A model generated the notes under the pieces. That model was not told the origin of the DNA. It searched no databases and saw nothing but the letters and a program-made list of their open reading frames with translations. The translations under genes and the position numbers were made by a program. 64,000 nucleotides of DNA from Lantana camara. Its lineage: Eukaryota > Streptophyta > Magnoliopsida > Lamiales > Verbenaceae. Where the stretch lies: positions 35,790,001-35,854,000 of the forward strand of contig CM074861.1 of NCBI GenBank assembly GCA_037501455.1, in the 5' to 3' direction. Shown one piece after another: positions 22,223-33,812 of this stretch (the stretch's first letter is position 1; each line of letters begins with the position of its first letter).

Positions 22223-25200
22223 TGTAACGCACCGACTTTTTAGTCGTACAGGTATGGTTTATGTGATAATTATGTGCGCGGTAAATTAATTCAATTATGT
22301 AATTATATGATTCACTTTTATTATTATTTCAATTTTTGAATAATTGAATTATTTGAAATTATTCGAATTTGAATTTATATGAATTTGTGAACTATATGTG
22401 CTTCTGTGACTCGTTTGCTTGTCGTTTCTATATGGAATAAATTCGAAATTTCGTGAAAATTTAATATGTTGGAGATATATGTGTTATGAATATGGATATA
22501 TGCTCGTTTCATGTTTTCGGATTCATTTGCATGAGTATTGAATTTATTTTGATTTTGGAATCCAAAATGGAGGCTAACGAGCAATTAGCGCACCCTTGGT
22601 TCCGTATGTGATATCTTGAGCTCGGGAACTCGGAATCGAGTTCTGTAAACTTCGTTGAACTCATATCAAAAATTCGGGTTTAATGAACTTAGCTTCATAT
22701 TTTTCCAAAATTATTTGAACCTCCGAAATTCAACCGAAATATGTTACGTTCGTCAAAACTGCAACATCTCACCAAAATGGCCATATCTTTCACAAACCTT
22801 GACCAAATTAACCATGGTTGGATTCCTTAGAACCCTAGTTCAACCTTCTATCAGCCATTAACCATCCCCAACTGAACCAACCCTCACACTTAGAGAAAAA
22901 CTCAGCAAAATCCCTAGTCCATTCCAGTCACCTTGCTATACTTGGAGATTCAAGGCTCAAATCTCTTCCAACCTTCAACCAATTCAAAAGGTAAGCTTAG
23001 GGTTGTAATATAAATCCATTATGGGTCATTTTGAACCATGCATCCCCAATTTTGAGCATGCTTTCATGGAGTTTGGAGATGATGATGTAATAGTTAGGTT
23101 ATGGAGCCATATGTTGATCTCATGAATCCTTTGATGTTTTTGATTGTTTTATGACATGAAAGTGATCACCTTAGATCTCTTATTTCATTTATGATCATTG
23201 ATTATATGGTAGTTGAAGGATTTATGAGATGCCATTAATGGAACTTTGAAGAAATTGCATGAAATGGTCACCTATTGGAGCATGTTTGAGTGTTGTTTTG
23301 TGGTTGTTTCGTTGGATATTTGTGGCTAAATCATACCTGGGCATGTTGGTTAAGGTTTAGCATGGCTGCTGCTCTGTTTTCGTGAGTTTTTGCTGCTGCT
23401 ATTGGGCGGTCGCGACCTCGACCTTGTTTAGTGTAAAAACGGTAGCGGCCGCGACTTGTGAGTGTGTTTGCTGTGTTGCTCTCTCAGGTCGAGTTCGCGA
23501 CCTGAAACATGTGTATTTCTAGTCGCCCCCACTACCCATTTTTGGCTATGTTTCAAGTTATTGAAAATTGGAGGAAATTTTCGAATTAAATTGGGTAGCG
23601 GCCGCTACCATTTCATGAAGGAAATGGGTCACGGCCGCTACCCTTCACAAATCTGCATACATTTTCGAATTTCAAACTTAAATTTCATGGGTTCCTTAGC
23701 TCTTTTTTGGTTCATACACTTCATTAACATGTCACATAATGTGTTATCTTGTGTGTTATGAAATTTTATGATTTTTTCGTGGAATATTTTATGAGTTATG
23801 CCTCCGCGTGTCTTTATTGCTCCAATATGCGCATGCATGGATCTTAGCTCTCAACTTGAACCCTAATTGCTTATATATTGCTTATCTTATGATCGTTATT
23901 TGAATTCTTTGGATTGATTTGGTATGAAATATGGAAATTATGAACTTGAACGGATTTAAACGTTTCTTGAAAGGAATGAAATGATAGTTTATATGTTTTT
24001 AAGATATTAATAGTGCACATGAACGTGTTCATTACATAATATCCTCTTTTATGCATTCATATCATGATCATTACATTGCTGAGCATCTTATATGGCCATT
24101 TTGAGTCTCACTTCACCTTCCTTGCACAGATTTCGATCCAGTTGGAGACGAGGCCGGTCAATAAGGCTCTTGTACTCTCATTTTTGTCGTTCTAAGGTGG
24201 GTTTCTCTACTATTTAGCTAATTAACCCTATATACCTCCAATGTGTAAAGATTTCGGCTAAAAAATTATTATATGTATATAGAGTCGTTTCAAGAGTAAA
24301 TGATTGCAACGTAAAGCCTTTATTTTATGAACCCTACCAAATGTTTTGGCGAGAAATAAATGAATACACAGAATGGGGCCCAGGGACTTAGTGTGAGTGG
24401 CTATCCGGGGAGGCATGGGCCGACGGTGATCCCTTACACTAGTTCCAACCAAATAACGGCGTAACCGAACCTCGTTAGGAGTTAGCGAGAAATGGATATT
24501 GAGCGCCATCTGGGGAGTCATGTAACCCCTTTTGGTCAATGATGGATGGTCAGGCCTTGCAAACCTGTCCATCACCCAGAGGAAGAAGGTGTAAATGATA
24601 ATGAATGTGCACGAAAGAATGTAATGCATGAAAAGAAAGAAAGAATGAATGTTTAATGAATTACACAAGGTGTTGGTTGGAGATAATGCACGCCCACTCG
24701 CCGGGCCACGAAAGACCTAATGAAAATTGATTGTTATAATCCATTTTGACTATTTCTTTATTTCACCCACTTGGGAAACGCTTTAAAAACCTCATTTGGG
24801 ATTATAACTTGCATATGAATGTCTAAATACTGCCTTATATTATACTTATACCCTGTTTTTATACCCACCAGTCCCTTTTGGACTGAACCCGTTTAGTTTT
24901 CAGTTGTGCAGGTTTTGGGGATTTGTTAGGCGGGAATCCGAGTCTTTGGGATTTGTATTTGAGTCTAGCGTTTCTTTTGTACAGTACACTCATCTCATGC
25001 TTCTATTATGACTCGATATTCTATTTTGGGACATATATGATAGCTTAGGCTGTGATGACTCTTTTGGATAATTGCGTATTGTAAATGAATTATTTTTGGA
25101 GCTTGAAAGCTCATTGTATACATTATGGTCAGTTATTGCTTCTGCTTTAATGTTTACTCTGATGTTATGGTTCAAGGGTTAGTCCAGCCTAGCATAGCGT

Positions 25201-25309
25201 GTGTGTATGTCCCCGTTCGTCGTGATTTAGCTCGGGTATGGAGTGTCTATTTCATATTCGGATCGGGTCTCGGTGCGAGGGATGTGGTACCTTGCGCTCA
25301 AGTGCTACA
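22223..25309 (+). mobile_element. Solo LTR, 3.1 kb, gypsy-like
   Basis: It starts TGTAACGCACCG and ends AGTGCTACA, flanked by TTTTG at 22218-22222 and 25310-25314. The termini (TGTAACGC...GTGCTACA) and an internal CACTCGCCGGGCCAC motif (near 24695) match the LTRs of the non-autonomous element at 30196-39582, so the two are related families. No primer-binding site or internal region is present, hence solo LTR. Short ORFs inside are chance. Confidence 0.85.
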
Positions 25310-25314
25310 TTTTG

Positions 25315-25799
25315 TATATTGCATCGGAATGAATATATTGAAAAGGTTGGGTGTAAGCCCGTAAATTCGTGCGTTGCTTTAATTTCAGCAAGTGTGTGTG
25401 TGTAGGGCTTGTTGAATTATTGTTGCAATGCGTGGGCTTGTGTTGTTGGGAACTTAATCCCCCCAAAACGAGGGAAAAAACATGAGTGTTGGGTTCAATC
25501 TTTGGGAAACACGAGTGTATGTGAGTTTTGGGATAAGGCTGAAGGATTTTGTGAGGGAATCCTGCCGGATGGGGATTTTGTGTAAGAGTTCGACCACGTC
25601 ACACTAGGCATTATGGAGGAACGGTGGTTTCTTGGCTTTTGCGCCGCAAAAAGGGATTGCTTTTCCTTGAGGAAGTAAAGGTCATTGAGACATTAGAGTT
25701 TGCTAAGTTGGCAGTTTGAAGAGGCTGAGACTCCATTATTCTTGACGGGGATGTTTAAAATCTATTGAAAACGTTGAAAGAGACTAGTCCAAATTATGG
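25315..25799. other. Unassigned repeat-like sequence, right part
   Basis: This continues 20834-22222 after the solo LTR. It contains a TG-rich stretch near 25390 but nothing I can identify as a gene. Confidence 0.35.
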
Positions 25800-26500
25800 G
25801 CACCGGATCTTCTACTCCATTTTGGTATTTCATCTCATACTCCACCGATTGGATGCGTGACACGTATAAGATTTTTCCAGATTTTTTAACACAAAGAATT
25901 ATGGTATTATCAATAAAAGGAAAAGAAAATCTTTATATATCTAATATTTTAAAAAAAAAAGCCAAAATTTAAATATCCAGTAAATTAAAAAATAAGTCCT
26001 ACTTTTTATTCAAATTAAAAATATTATAAAATATATTTATCAACGTTTTAATATTAAATTTATATTTTTTAAATTTTGAATATTATAAAATATATTTAAC
26101 ATTAAATATAACAACTTTGAATATCAATTTAATATTTTTACTTTGAACATTATAAAATATTTTTTAGTTTGAATATTATAAAATATATTTAATATTAATA
26201 TTTCGCTCTTAAAAAAAATTATAACTTAAAAACAAAATTTTAAAAAAGACAACATGTATTTAATATTTTTATTTTGAATATTATAAAATAATCCTAATAA
26301 AAAGTAGGACTCGTTTTTAATTTATTGGATATATAATATTTGTATTTTTTTTATATTAGATATATAAAGATTTTCTTTCCTTTTATTGATAATATTATGA
26401 TTCTCTATGTTAGAAAATCTAACAAAACCTTACACGTGTCACACATCCAATCAGTGGAGTATGAGATGAAATACTAAAATAGAGTAGAAGGTCCGATGTC
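25800..26500. mobile_element. Foldback MITE, about 700 bp
   Basis: The left arm (about 25800-26010) and right arm (about 26290-26500) are long imperfect inverted repeats. Both contain CTTCTACTC near the tip, then TATTTCATCTCATACTCCA, GATTGGATG and, further in, AAGTCCTACTTTTTATT. There is no coding capacity and the centre is very AT-rich. I could not define a clean target duplication, so the superfamily is open. Confidence 0.75.
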
Positions 26501-27557
26501 AAATTTACATGCTAAGGATGCTATTAAGTATTATTTGTGATATTGAAAAGATTTTCTCTTATTTGGTTTCCTGTAATTCGTAGATAAAGAAATAAGTGAC
26601 TCATATATAGTCTTGCTAGAATTTGATTTTTGATTTTTTATTTTTTCAATGAAGGGGATTTCTATATCTCCAATTCTACTTTAGTTTTTGCAATGTTCAT
26701 TCTCTGATCATGCAGTTGATTAATATAGATTTTTTGCTTGCCTCTAAAGAGAAGATAGGAGCCTCTAAATCAATTTATATTTTCTCAATGAGCGATACGA
26801 GCATCACATAACAGATAAAAAAATATTTATTTAATAAATATTCTTAATCAAACTCAATTGAATTTTTGATAAAGATACCTTTCGCGTCAAAATTCAATCC
26901 GAAAAGCTATGCCATCCAATCAAGTCCAGTGTGAAAAGTCCGAAATCACGTGTAAAAAGAAAGTGTCCTAGAATGCTCTATGATAATTGATAACTATCCA
27001 CATTTCTTTAATTATCTATACTAAATAAATTAATTTTAAGATCTATCAACTACAATAAAAACACGTGGTCCATGTACAACGGTGGAAGTCTGAAGATTTA
27101 ATTAAGAGTGGTCCAGTATACCTAACGTCCTGACACAATGGTCCACGTAGCACAATTAATCAGCTAATTACCAGATTAAATAAAAGAAAGCCTTTTTAAA
27201 TATTTAATTAAAAATATTATGTTATCATGTCATTTTAAATAAAATACTCAAATACCATGAGACAATTATTATGTGGTCAATTTTGAGAGGAAAAAAAGTA
27301 AAATTGATATACAAACTAACATATGTCAGATTAAGGGACTCCACAGCATAGTAAGTGGGATCAATTGACCCCATTAGAAAAGGATAATTAGTTATAATAT
27401 ATATATATATTTTTTATATTTAATCAAATTTATGGTTTTAAAAATAGGTGTTTTGATCCCACATAAAAAGAGAAAAAATTACATTGACCCCGTAAATTTC
27501 AAAGTTATGCATAAATTAACAAAGTTTTATAGTCCAAAAAAGTAAAAACAAAACTAT
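26501..27557. other. AT-rich intergenic DNA
   Basis: No ORF, repeat pair or RNA gene is visible, apart from poly-A/T runs and a short (TA)n at 27398-27410. Confidence 0.5.
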
Positions 27558-27560
27558 TTA

Positions 27561-28103
27561 GGGGTGCTCTGCAAACTCTGAAAGTAAATGTTTATGGAAT
27601 AAATGTTTATTTTCAGCAATAAACCTAAAGATAACTCTTACGTATTAATTAAATTTTGTTTAGATAATAATATTCTTGTTAGAATATTAATATTCCTTAA
27701 TTAACGTTTTTATATCCATATAGAAACTCTATTGATTATATGATTATTATTTTGTTTTTTTCCTACTTCTATTAGATTTTTATAATCTTAAGCATCTCAA
27801 TTAAAAATTTGATAAAACGTCATAATTACCAAGTAAATTTTTTTATAAATTTTTTTTCTTGATTCTTATGAATTTATTTGTTTTGAAATTGTTTCACTTC
27901 AATTTTTTCATTATATGTTTTTCACATGCATTTCATTTATTATGCATACTTATCTTATATAATTTTAAATTATTATCTATATTAATATATTATTTAAATC
28001 ATATAAAAATCAAAAAAGATTCTTAATTCTTCTCTGCAAAAACTCTTTTACTACTATAAATTTTAGCAACTTTAATTTATGAAATAGAGTTTGCAAACAC
28101 CCC
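27561..28103. mobile_element. Tourist-like (PIF/Harbinger) MITE
   Basis: This is a 543-bp AT-rich element with terminal inverted repeats GGGGTGCTCTGCAAACTCT (left) and, reading in from the right, GGGGTGTTTGCAAACTCTA. It is flanked by TTA at 27558-27560 and 28104-28106. A 3-bp TTA duplication and a GGGG-type terminus are features of Tourist-like MITEs. No transposase is present. Confidence 0.78.
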
Positions 28104-28648
28104 TTAATGATGCCCTAAGATACATATATTTAAAATGATGTATTTAGTACAATTAATAATAATAAAGTGCGATTTCAAAATAAGAAACAAAGTAGAAGAC
28201 AATTGTAAAATTAATATTTTAAATAAAGTATTTTTTAAATATTTTTTTATTATAAGTTATTTTTTTGACTCCACTATCTGACAATTCTGGAGTCATCCCT
28301 GAGCCAAATCACTTTTTTTTTTTTTAATTTACACGTAATTGCTCTATAAATCTCAAAAACATGCAATTTGAGGATAAATTTGCCGGAACCACCATCCGAC
28401 TACCAAAACCGCTCCATTCCCCTCACGTTTTCATTAACTACCTTCAATTAAATAGTTAAAATATTAGTCATATGTACCTTCAATTATTGATGAAGAACAA
28501 TTATTATGCTCTGCATGTGGTTCACATGTTGATAATAGCTAAGTATTAATATTATGTACCTTCAGTTATTGATGGAGAACAATTATTATGCTCTCCATGT
28601 GTTTCACATGTTTAAAACCCCACACCACCTTTATGCAAAATTTCCCCC
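28104..28648. other. Region upstream of CXE gene 1, with an 82-bp direct repeat
   Basis: A 60-bp sequence at 28471-28530 (TATGTACCTTCAATTATTGA...) recurs with few changes at 28553-28612. The rest is AT-rich with no gene. Confidence 0.6.
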
Positions 28649-28657
28649 TATATAATA
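28649..28657 (+). promoter_or_regulatory. Putative TATA box of CXE gene 1
   Basis: TATATAATA lies 70 bp before the ATG at 28727, a normal distance for a plant gene with a short leader. Confidence 0.55.
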
Positions 28658-28726
28658 CCCCATCTTATCAATAAAATCGATCCCACTCAAAACCATTCAA
28701 ACTCACTCTCATCCACACTTACCAAA

Positions 28727-29925
28727 ATGCTTCTCCACAAGCCTTTGCACACTCTTGTACTCTTCTTGTTCATAATTTCCCTGTCGGGGAAAATTACCCC
28801 ATCCAGGGCCCAAACCTGGCAGGATGCCTTCAAGGCCCTGGGAATCTCCTGGAACTCCGATGGAACCCTAAAGAGAGAAATCCAAATTCCGATGGTCGAT
28901 CCTGTTGAGAAATCTGGGCAAAAACAGAAGCTAGACACGGGTAATCCCTGTCCTTAAAGTTTCTATCGCCCCTAGCTTTCTGGGAAGTGTGCTAAAGGTT
29001 TCAGGCGATACACTTCCAGGATATATGTCAAGCTAATTTCTGGGAATGATTTCGTGTACTAGCACTGCACAAGAAATCAGATGAATGTGTTGTGTTTCTT
29101 TTCAGCTCAAGGATTATATATATAGATATCAGGTGTTACAAAAACGGATTAAATCAAATTATGACTGTTGGAGAATTAATTCAGCATCAATGGGTTGTTA
29201 GTGGCCCCTGAATTAATTTGTGGTTTAAGTCTCCTTGACCTTTCAGTTACATTGGCCACTCAACAGTCACATTTGATTTATTGGACTAATTTAGGGTTAA
29301 TTCTTAATGAATTTGGCCCAAAAAGATAGGCTCTGGGCTCGGAGGCGAGGCTCCTAGCGACGATGAGCACGTGTGAAGTGCAAAGTGCGCCATCAAACGC
29401 CACATTCGCCCATGCCCAGCCCACAGCCCCGGCCCGTGCCTGTGCCCGTGCGCCGGCGGTGCGGTGCACCGCACCGCGTGTGAGCCCATCAGTCCACCTC
29501 ACACTTATTGAATTAATAACCCACTTAGAGTCTTAACTTATATAGTTGACCAAACTTAGTTATTAATTCAATGTGGGACAGGTTTAGTTTTCTCAAACAC
29601 CTTTTCGTATGCCTCTTTGAAATTTCCAATAAACCTCCATTAGCTTAATTGAAAGTATCAATGCATATGTCCAACAGATCCGATGCCGTATGAGGACTCT
29701 GCTCCGGCCAATGCAACTGCTCTCTCTCAGGACATCTATTTCAGCTACAAAAGCAAAGCCTATGTACGCCTCTACTCCCCTGTAAACCCTCCCAAGAACA
29801 AGAAACTACCGCTCATAATCTACCTCCACGGGGGCGATTTCGTCCTCTACAGTGTAAAGACTGTAATTTTCCACAAATTCTGCAACGACATCGCCTCCAT
29901 ATTCCCCGCCATTGTCGCCTCCGTC
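28727..29925 (+). pseudogene. Carboxylesterase-like (CXE) gene 1, 5' part, interrupted and truncated
   Basis: The coding sequence is 28727-28902 plus 29682-29925, about 140 codons in one continuous frame once the 774-bp insertion and one GATCC are ignored. It begins with a hydrophobic, signal-peptide-like segment (residues about 6-20), followed by AQTWQDAFKALGISWNSDGT. Later comes the alpha/beta-hydrolase region IIYLHGGDF, where HGG helps form the oxyanion hole in plant CXE/HSL-type esterases (usually HGGGF). It stops after IVASV, where Tat-type gypsy sequence begins. The nucleophile GxSxG, the rest of the catalytic triad and the C-terminal half are missing. A secretory N-terminus is unusual because most plant CXEs are cytosolic. 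It is clearly related to gene 2 at 49269. Confidence 0.78.
28903..29676. mobile_element. Solo-LTR-like insertion in CXE gene 1
   Basis: The insertion is 774 bp, starts TGTTGAG and ends CCAACA, with GATCC at 28898-28902 and 29677-29681. TG...CA ends and a 5-bp duplication fit a solo LTR, probably copia. TATA-like sequences occur on both strands (TATATATA near 29115; ACTATATAAG on the minus strand near 29540), so orientation is not certain. The centre (29330-29490) is GC-rich. No internal coding region or primer-binding site is seen. Confidence 0.85.
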
Positions 29926-30195
29926 GCAAATCCAAGAGGAGCTGGACAAGTATAAGAAGATGGCACGTGCTAACGATCCGGCGCAAATCCAAGAGGAGCT
30001 GGACACTGAAACAGCCAAATATGAATCCCTCAAGGATTTGCATGAGAAGACGGAGGAGGAACTGAAGAAGCTGAAAGAGGACTTCGTGGCGGTGGAGAGC
30101 GCTCGAAACGGTTTGAGCGACCAGTTGGCCCAAAGGGGAGAGTATTTGAAGAAGGCAGAAGCCGAGCGTGAGAGCTGGAAAACGAGGGCTCTAGA

Positions 30196-33164
30196 TGTAG
30201 CACCCGCGACGAGAGCACCACATCCCCCGCACTATGAGTTCAGTCCACATATGAAATGGAATGATCCATACATGAACTAAACTCACAGCGAACGAAAGAC
30301 AATGAAAAAGACAGTCATAGCTAGGCGGAATCTAACCCTGAAACGATCAACAGTGACCACAATGCGGAAGTAAAGCAATTATCTATTCAATATCAATAAA
30401 ATGAATGCAAGTTCAAGGAAAGTAAATACGGGTTCTACTAATTCAATGAACCTGTCCTAACCTGTCCCGAATCAATTCAATACAGTAAGTAGCATACTAA
30501 TCCAATAGCAAGTTCCATACAGTAATTAAAAATACAATATGCAGTGAGTGTAAGTGATGAGACTGGAACAAGACTCGAAAGGAAGGACAAGACACAACTC
30601 TGACTCCCGCCTAGCACACCACCTGCAAAACTGAAAAGTGAGGTGTCAGTCTCCACAAGACTGAGCGAGGGGCGTAATAATATATAAGCGCAGATAACAT
30701 GCAAGTCGTAACCTCGGGTAAGGTTTTATAACAGAAACAAAGTAGGTTCAAGAATACTTAGAACTCGCCCGAGATTACAACTATCAGATTAGACACTTCA
30801 GTCAATTTCAATCAATCAATCAGTGGCCCGGCGAGTGAGGGCAAATCTCCAACCTTACTCCGACAGTGTACAATCAATCATTCAGTTATTAAGTGATTAG
30901 GTGATCAAACAATCTATTTACAGTTCACAATTAGCAGTTTCAATCCAACCTTCTTCCTCCGGGTGATGGGGGATTGCAAGGCCCCGCCATCCAATCAATC
31001 TGGGCAGAGGGTGCATGATTCCCTAAGCCCGGAACTCCTTCCCCGCCCTAATCTCCTAGGGGGTTCAGGGGTCATCCCAATTTGGTGAGGATAGCTCCCG
31101 AGTTACCCGTCAGCCCATGCTTTCCCGGTTGGCTCGAGTCACTACCCTCGGGCCCACAGTGCAATACAATACTCGCCCAATCAATCAATCAATCAATACA
31201 GTACAATTCAATAGATCAGTGGAAAATCAATAGAGTTTAGAAAACTATAGATACATAGATACCTTTTGGCCGAAAGTTCACGTAAGGGTTGTAATGGTTC
31301 TATGTATCTAGAAATTAAACCTCACCTGGAATACCACGAGACAAGAACAACAACAAGAGCACTACGGTTGCCTATTCGATCCAGAAGTCTCCACCCTGGA
31401 GAAGAACTGTACAATAAAGGGAACAATGTGTACCAGTGAGAGGAGACTCAATATGAACCAAATAAGACGCACGGCAATGTTCATGAAATGGTATCAATAA
31501 GTTATGCAATAATCCAATATATAATAAATTACAAAAGTCATGTAATGTTCGGGTGTACATTCAAGTTTCCAAATAACACTTAAATATATAATTAAAGCTA
31601 CATGTATGATTCATGAACGTTAAGTTCGTATTTCAAATTAATTAAGCATTTGGAATAATTATGCCCACTCATATATATTCAAACAATTCTCAATTAAATC
31701 AATTAAGACAAGTAATCAACATGAAACGAGGCCCATAAAATCAATGAGTTAAGAATTCGAGTTTTCATATATCATAGATCATTTAATACATGCTTTCGTA
31801 CACATTGGAATTCATATTGATCGACAAATCAAGCAATTGACAATTTATTGCAATTAAAACAATTAATTTCAATTAAATAGAAATACACAAAATAAATCAC
31901 AATAAATCAACCGGGCATCCGATTGACGAACGGAAAGCGGTGATAGACTCACCACGACGAAAGGAACACAATGTCCGGAAGTCACCGGAATGCCGCTACC
32001 GGAGCCGCCGGAACAGTCACCGGCCGCCACCGGAATACCGTCTCCGGTGGTCGGAAAAATCCCCGGAAGGACAGAAACGTACGTCTCGGCCTGGTCAACA
32101 AAAGCCCTCAATCAATTTCAGAAAATACCAAACACACCGGACTTCGTTGACGAAAAACCGAACTTAAATCCTAGTACGAAAACTGAAATTAAATACAAAC
32201 CGCTAAACGAAAATAAAATCCGGATATACCGTTGGAAAGCTTGTAACGAGCCCTTCGAAACCCATAACTCAATTGCCGGAAAAAGTCGCCGGAACAGTAA
32301 CCGGTTCGGACCCGCCGGTTCACCACCGGTCCGCCGCCAACGGCCGGTTCTCGGGACGCCACTGATGCCATCCACTACGTTTCGTCATTCTAAGCAACTT
32401 TTGTAAAGGCTCCACCACCAAAACCGGCCGGGAAAAGGCCCGAAATCGCTGCCGAAGTTTCTGCTGGTGCGTCATCGCCGGAACCACCACTTGCGGTGGT
32501 TTTCGTGCTGAACGGAGGCCGGAAATGGAACGAGAAGGTCCAAAAACGTAGGGTAGGGTCAAGCTCCGCTCGCGAAACTCGCCGGAACGCCGCCGGCGAA
32601 GTGGTGGTGCCACCCGCCACTTTCAGGCCGCCGATGCGCCGCCGTCGGTCTTCGGTTGGCCACGATATTGGTATGGTTGTGACGGGCTCGTCGAGCTGAT
32701 AAATTTGCACTATTGATTCGTCGAATTCCGTCGAGAAACGAGGAAGAACGGCAAGTGTGTGTTTTCACACCTTCACTGTGTGAACAGTGACGGGTCGCGG
32801 GGAAGAAGACGATGGCTGGAGCTGTTGTGATATGGCACGCAAAACGAGGAGATCCGAGTATATATCTCGGGTCTTCGTACGCAAAAGCAATCGGAAGAAC
32901 GGGCTAACGAAGTCAGAATGGGGCAAACTTAGAGTCTACGGACTCGTCTCGATGCCCCGGACGCAAAGGAGGGGTCAAAGAAGTCAAAATCTCTACCGAA
33001 CGAGAAGTGACCGGAAAAACCCCTTAAAAGAAGAAAATTACAAAAAGGGCCCTAACTCTTAAAGAGTCCAAAAGAGGGCCACACACCGCACCAATCACAT
33101 AATTAAACACATAAAAAGGTTGAAAGGTGACGTACCTTATTTATCGGATGAGCGGGGCGTTACA
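30196..33164 (-). repeat. 3' LTR of the non-autonomous element
   Basis: It is 2969 bp and ends GGGGCGTTACA at 33164. It contains a (TCAA)n-like tract near 31180, an AT-rich middle and a GC-rich part (31930-32690) full of CCGG motifs. Numerous short ORFs in the GC-rich part exist on both strands and are chance. Confidence 0.93.
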
Positions 33165-33450
33165 ATCTTCCCTCCTTCAAAAGGACCTGTCCTCAGGTCC
33201 TACTGCTAGACCGAAAAGGTTTCAAACTGAAATCTATCGATCTGTTTCCCGAAATTGCGTAGCATCTTAGCCCTGGTTGTGAAGTTTACTCCCCTTATTT
33301 GTATCAACCCCTTCAGGGACTGGTAGTCACAAAGATCTGCTCGAACACTTGGCCGTTAATCACTTCAAAACTCGTTCGACTGCTACTAGTCCATTGCCTC
33401 GTCACTTGTTATCCGTTGTCTGTCCAGGCATAACGCAAACACGACAAACA

Positions 33451-33812
33451 AGAGAGAATCCCATCTCTCACATACAAGTGAGGAAACCCCGTCCCTCAGA
33501 ACACATAAAAGAGAGAACCCCGTCTCTCGGGCACAGAATTGAGAGAACCCCGTCTCTCAAACACAGAATTGAGAGAACCCCGTCTCCCAGCCTAAGTCTG
33601 TCAGATTCCACATCCTTCCAGACATTCTAGTTTGAGAAAATCCAGCATTTCTCAAACTCCTAAATTCAAGAGAATCCAACATCCCTCGAATACCTAAGTA
33701 CAAGAGAATCCAGCATCTCTCGTGCACAGAAAACAGAAAGAATCCAGCATCTTTCTATCACATAAACAGGGAGAATCCACATCTTCCTGGCACGTAGTCA
33801 GAGATAATCAAA
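33451..33812. repeat. Array of about 12 short hairpin repeats
   Basis: Units of about 18-24 bp have self-complementary arms around a conserved loop: GAGAGAACCCCGTCTCTC (33511-33528, 33541-33558) with a near copy at 33571, GAGAATCCAGCATCTCTC near 33704, AAAGAATCCAGCATCTTTC near 33737, and others. Units are spaced about 30 bp. Arms vary, but mostly in a matched way that keeps pairing. Confidence 0.75.

Noticed and set aside
29683..30280. Apparent genes at 29683-29955 and 29912-30280 as separate proteins
   Set aside because: The first is the second part of CXE gene 1 running briefly into gypsy DNA. The second has no ATG and ends inside the inserted LTR.
31869..32768. Many ORFs of 60-138 codons in the 30196 LTR (repeated at 38287-39186)
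   Set aside because: Overlapping on both strands of a GC-rich LTR segment, with no domain.
33451..33812. CRISPR-like regularly spaced short repeats
   Set aside because: Plant nuclear DNA; repeats are degenerate hairpins, and gaps are short and not unique spacers. Reported as a hairpin array instead.
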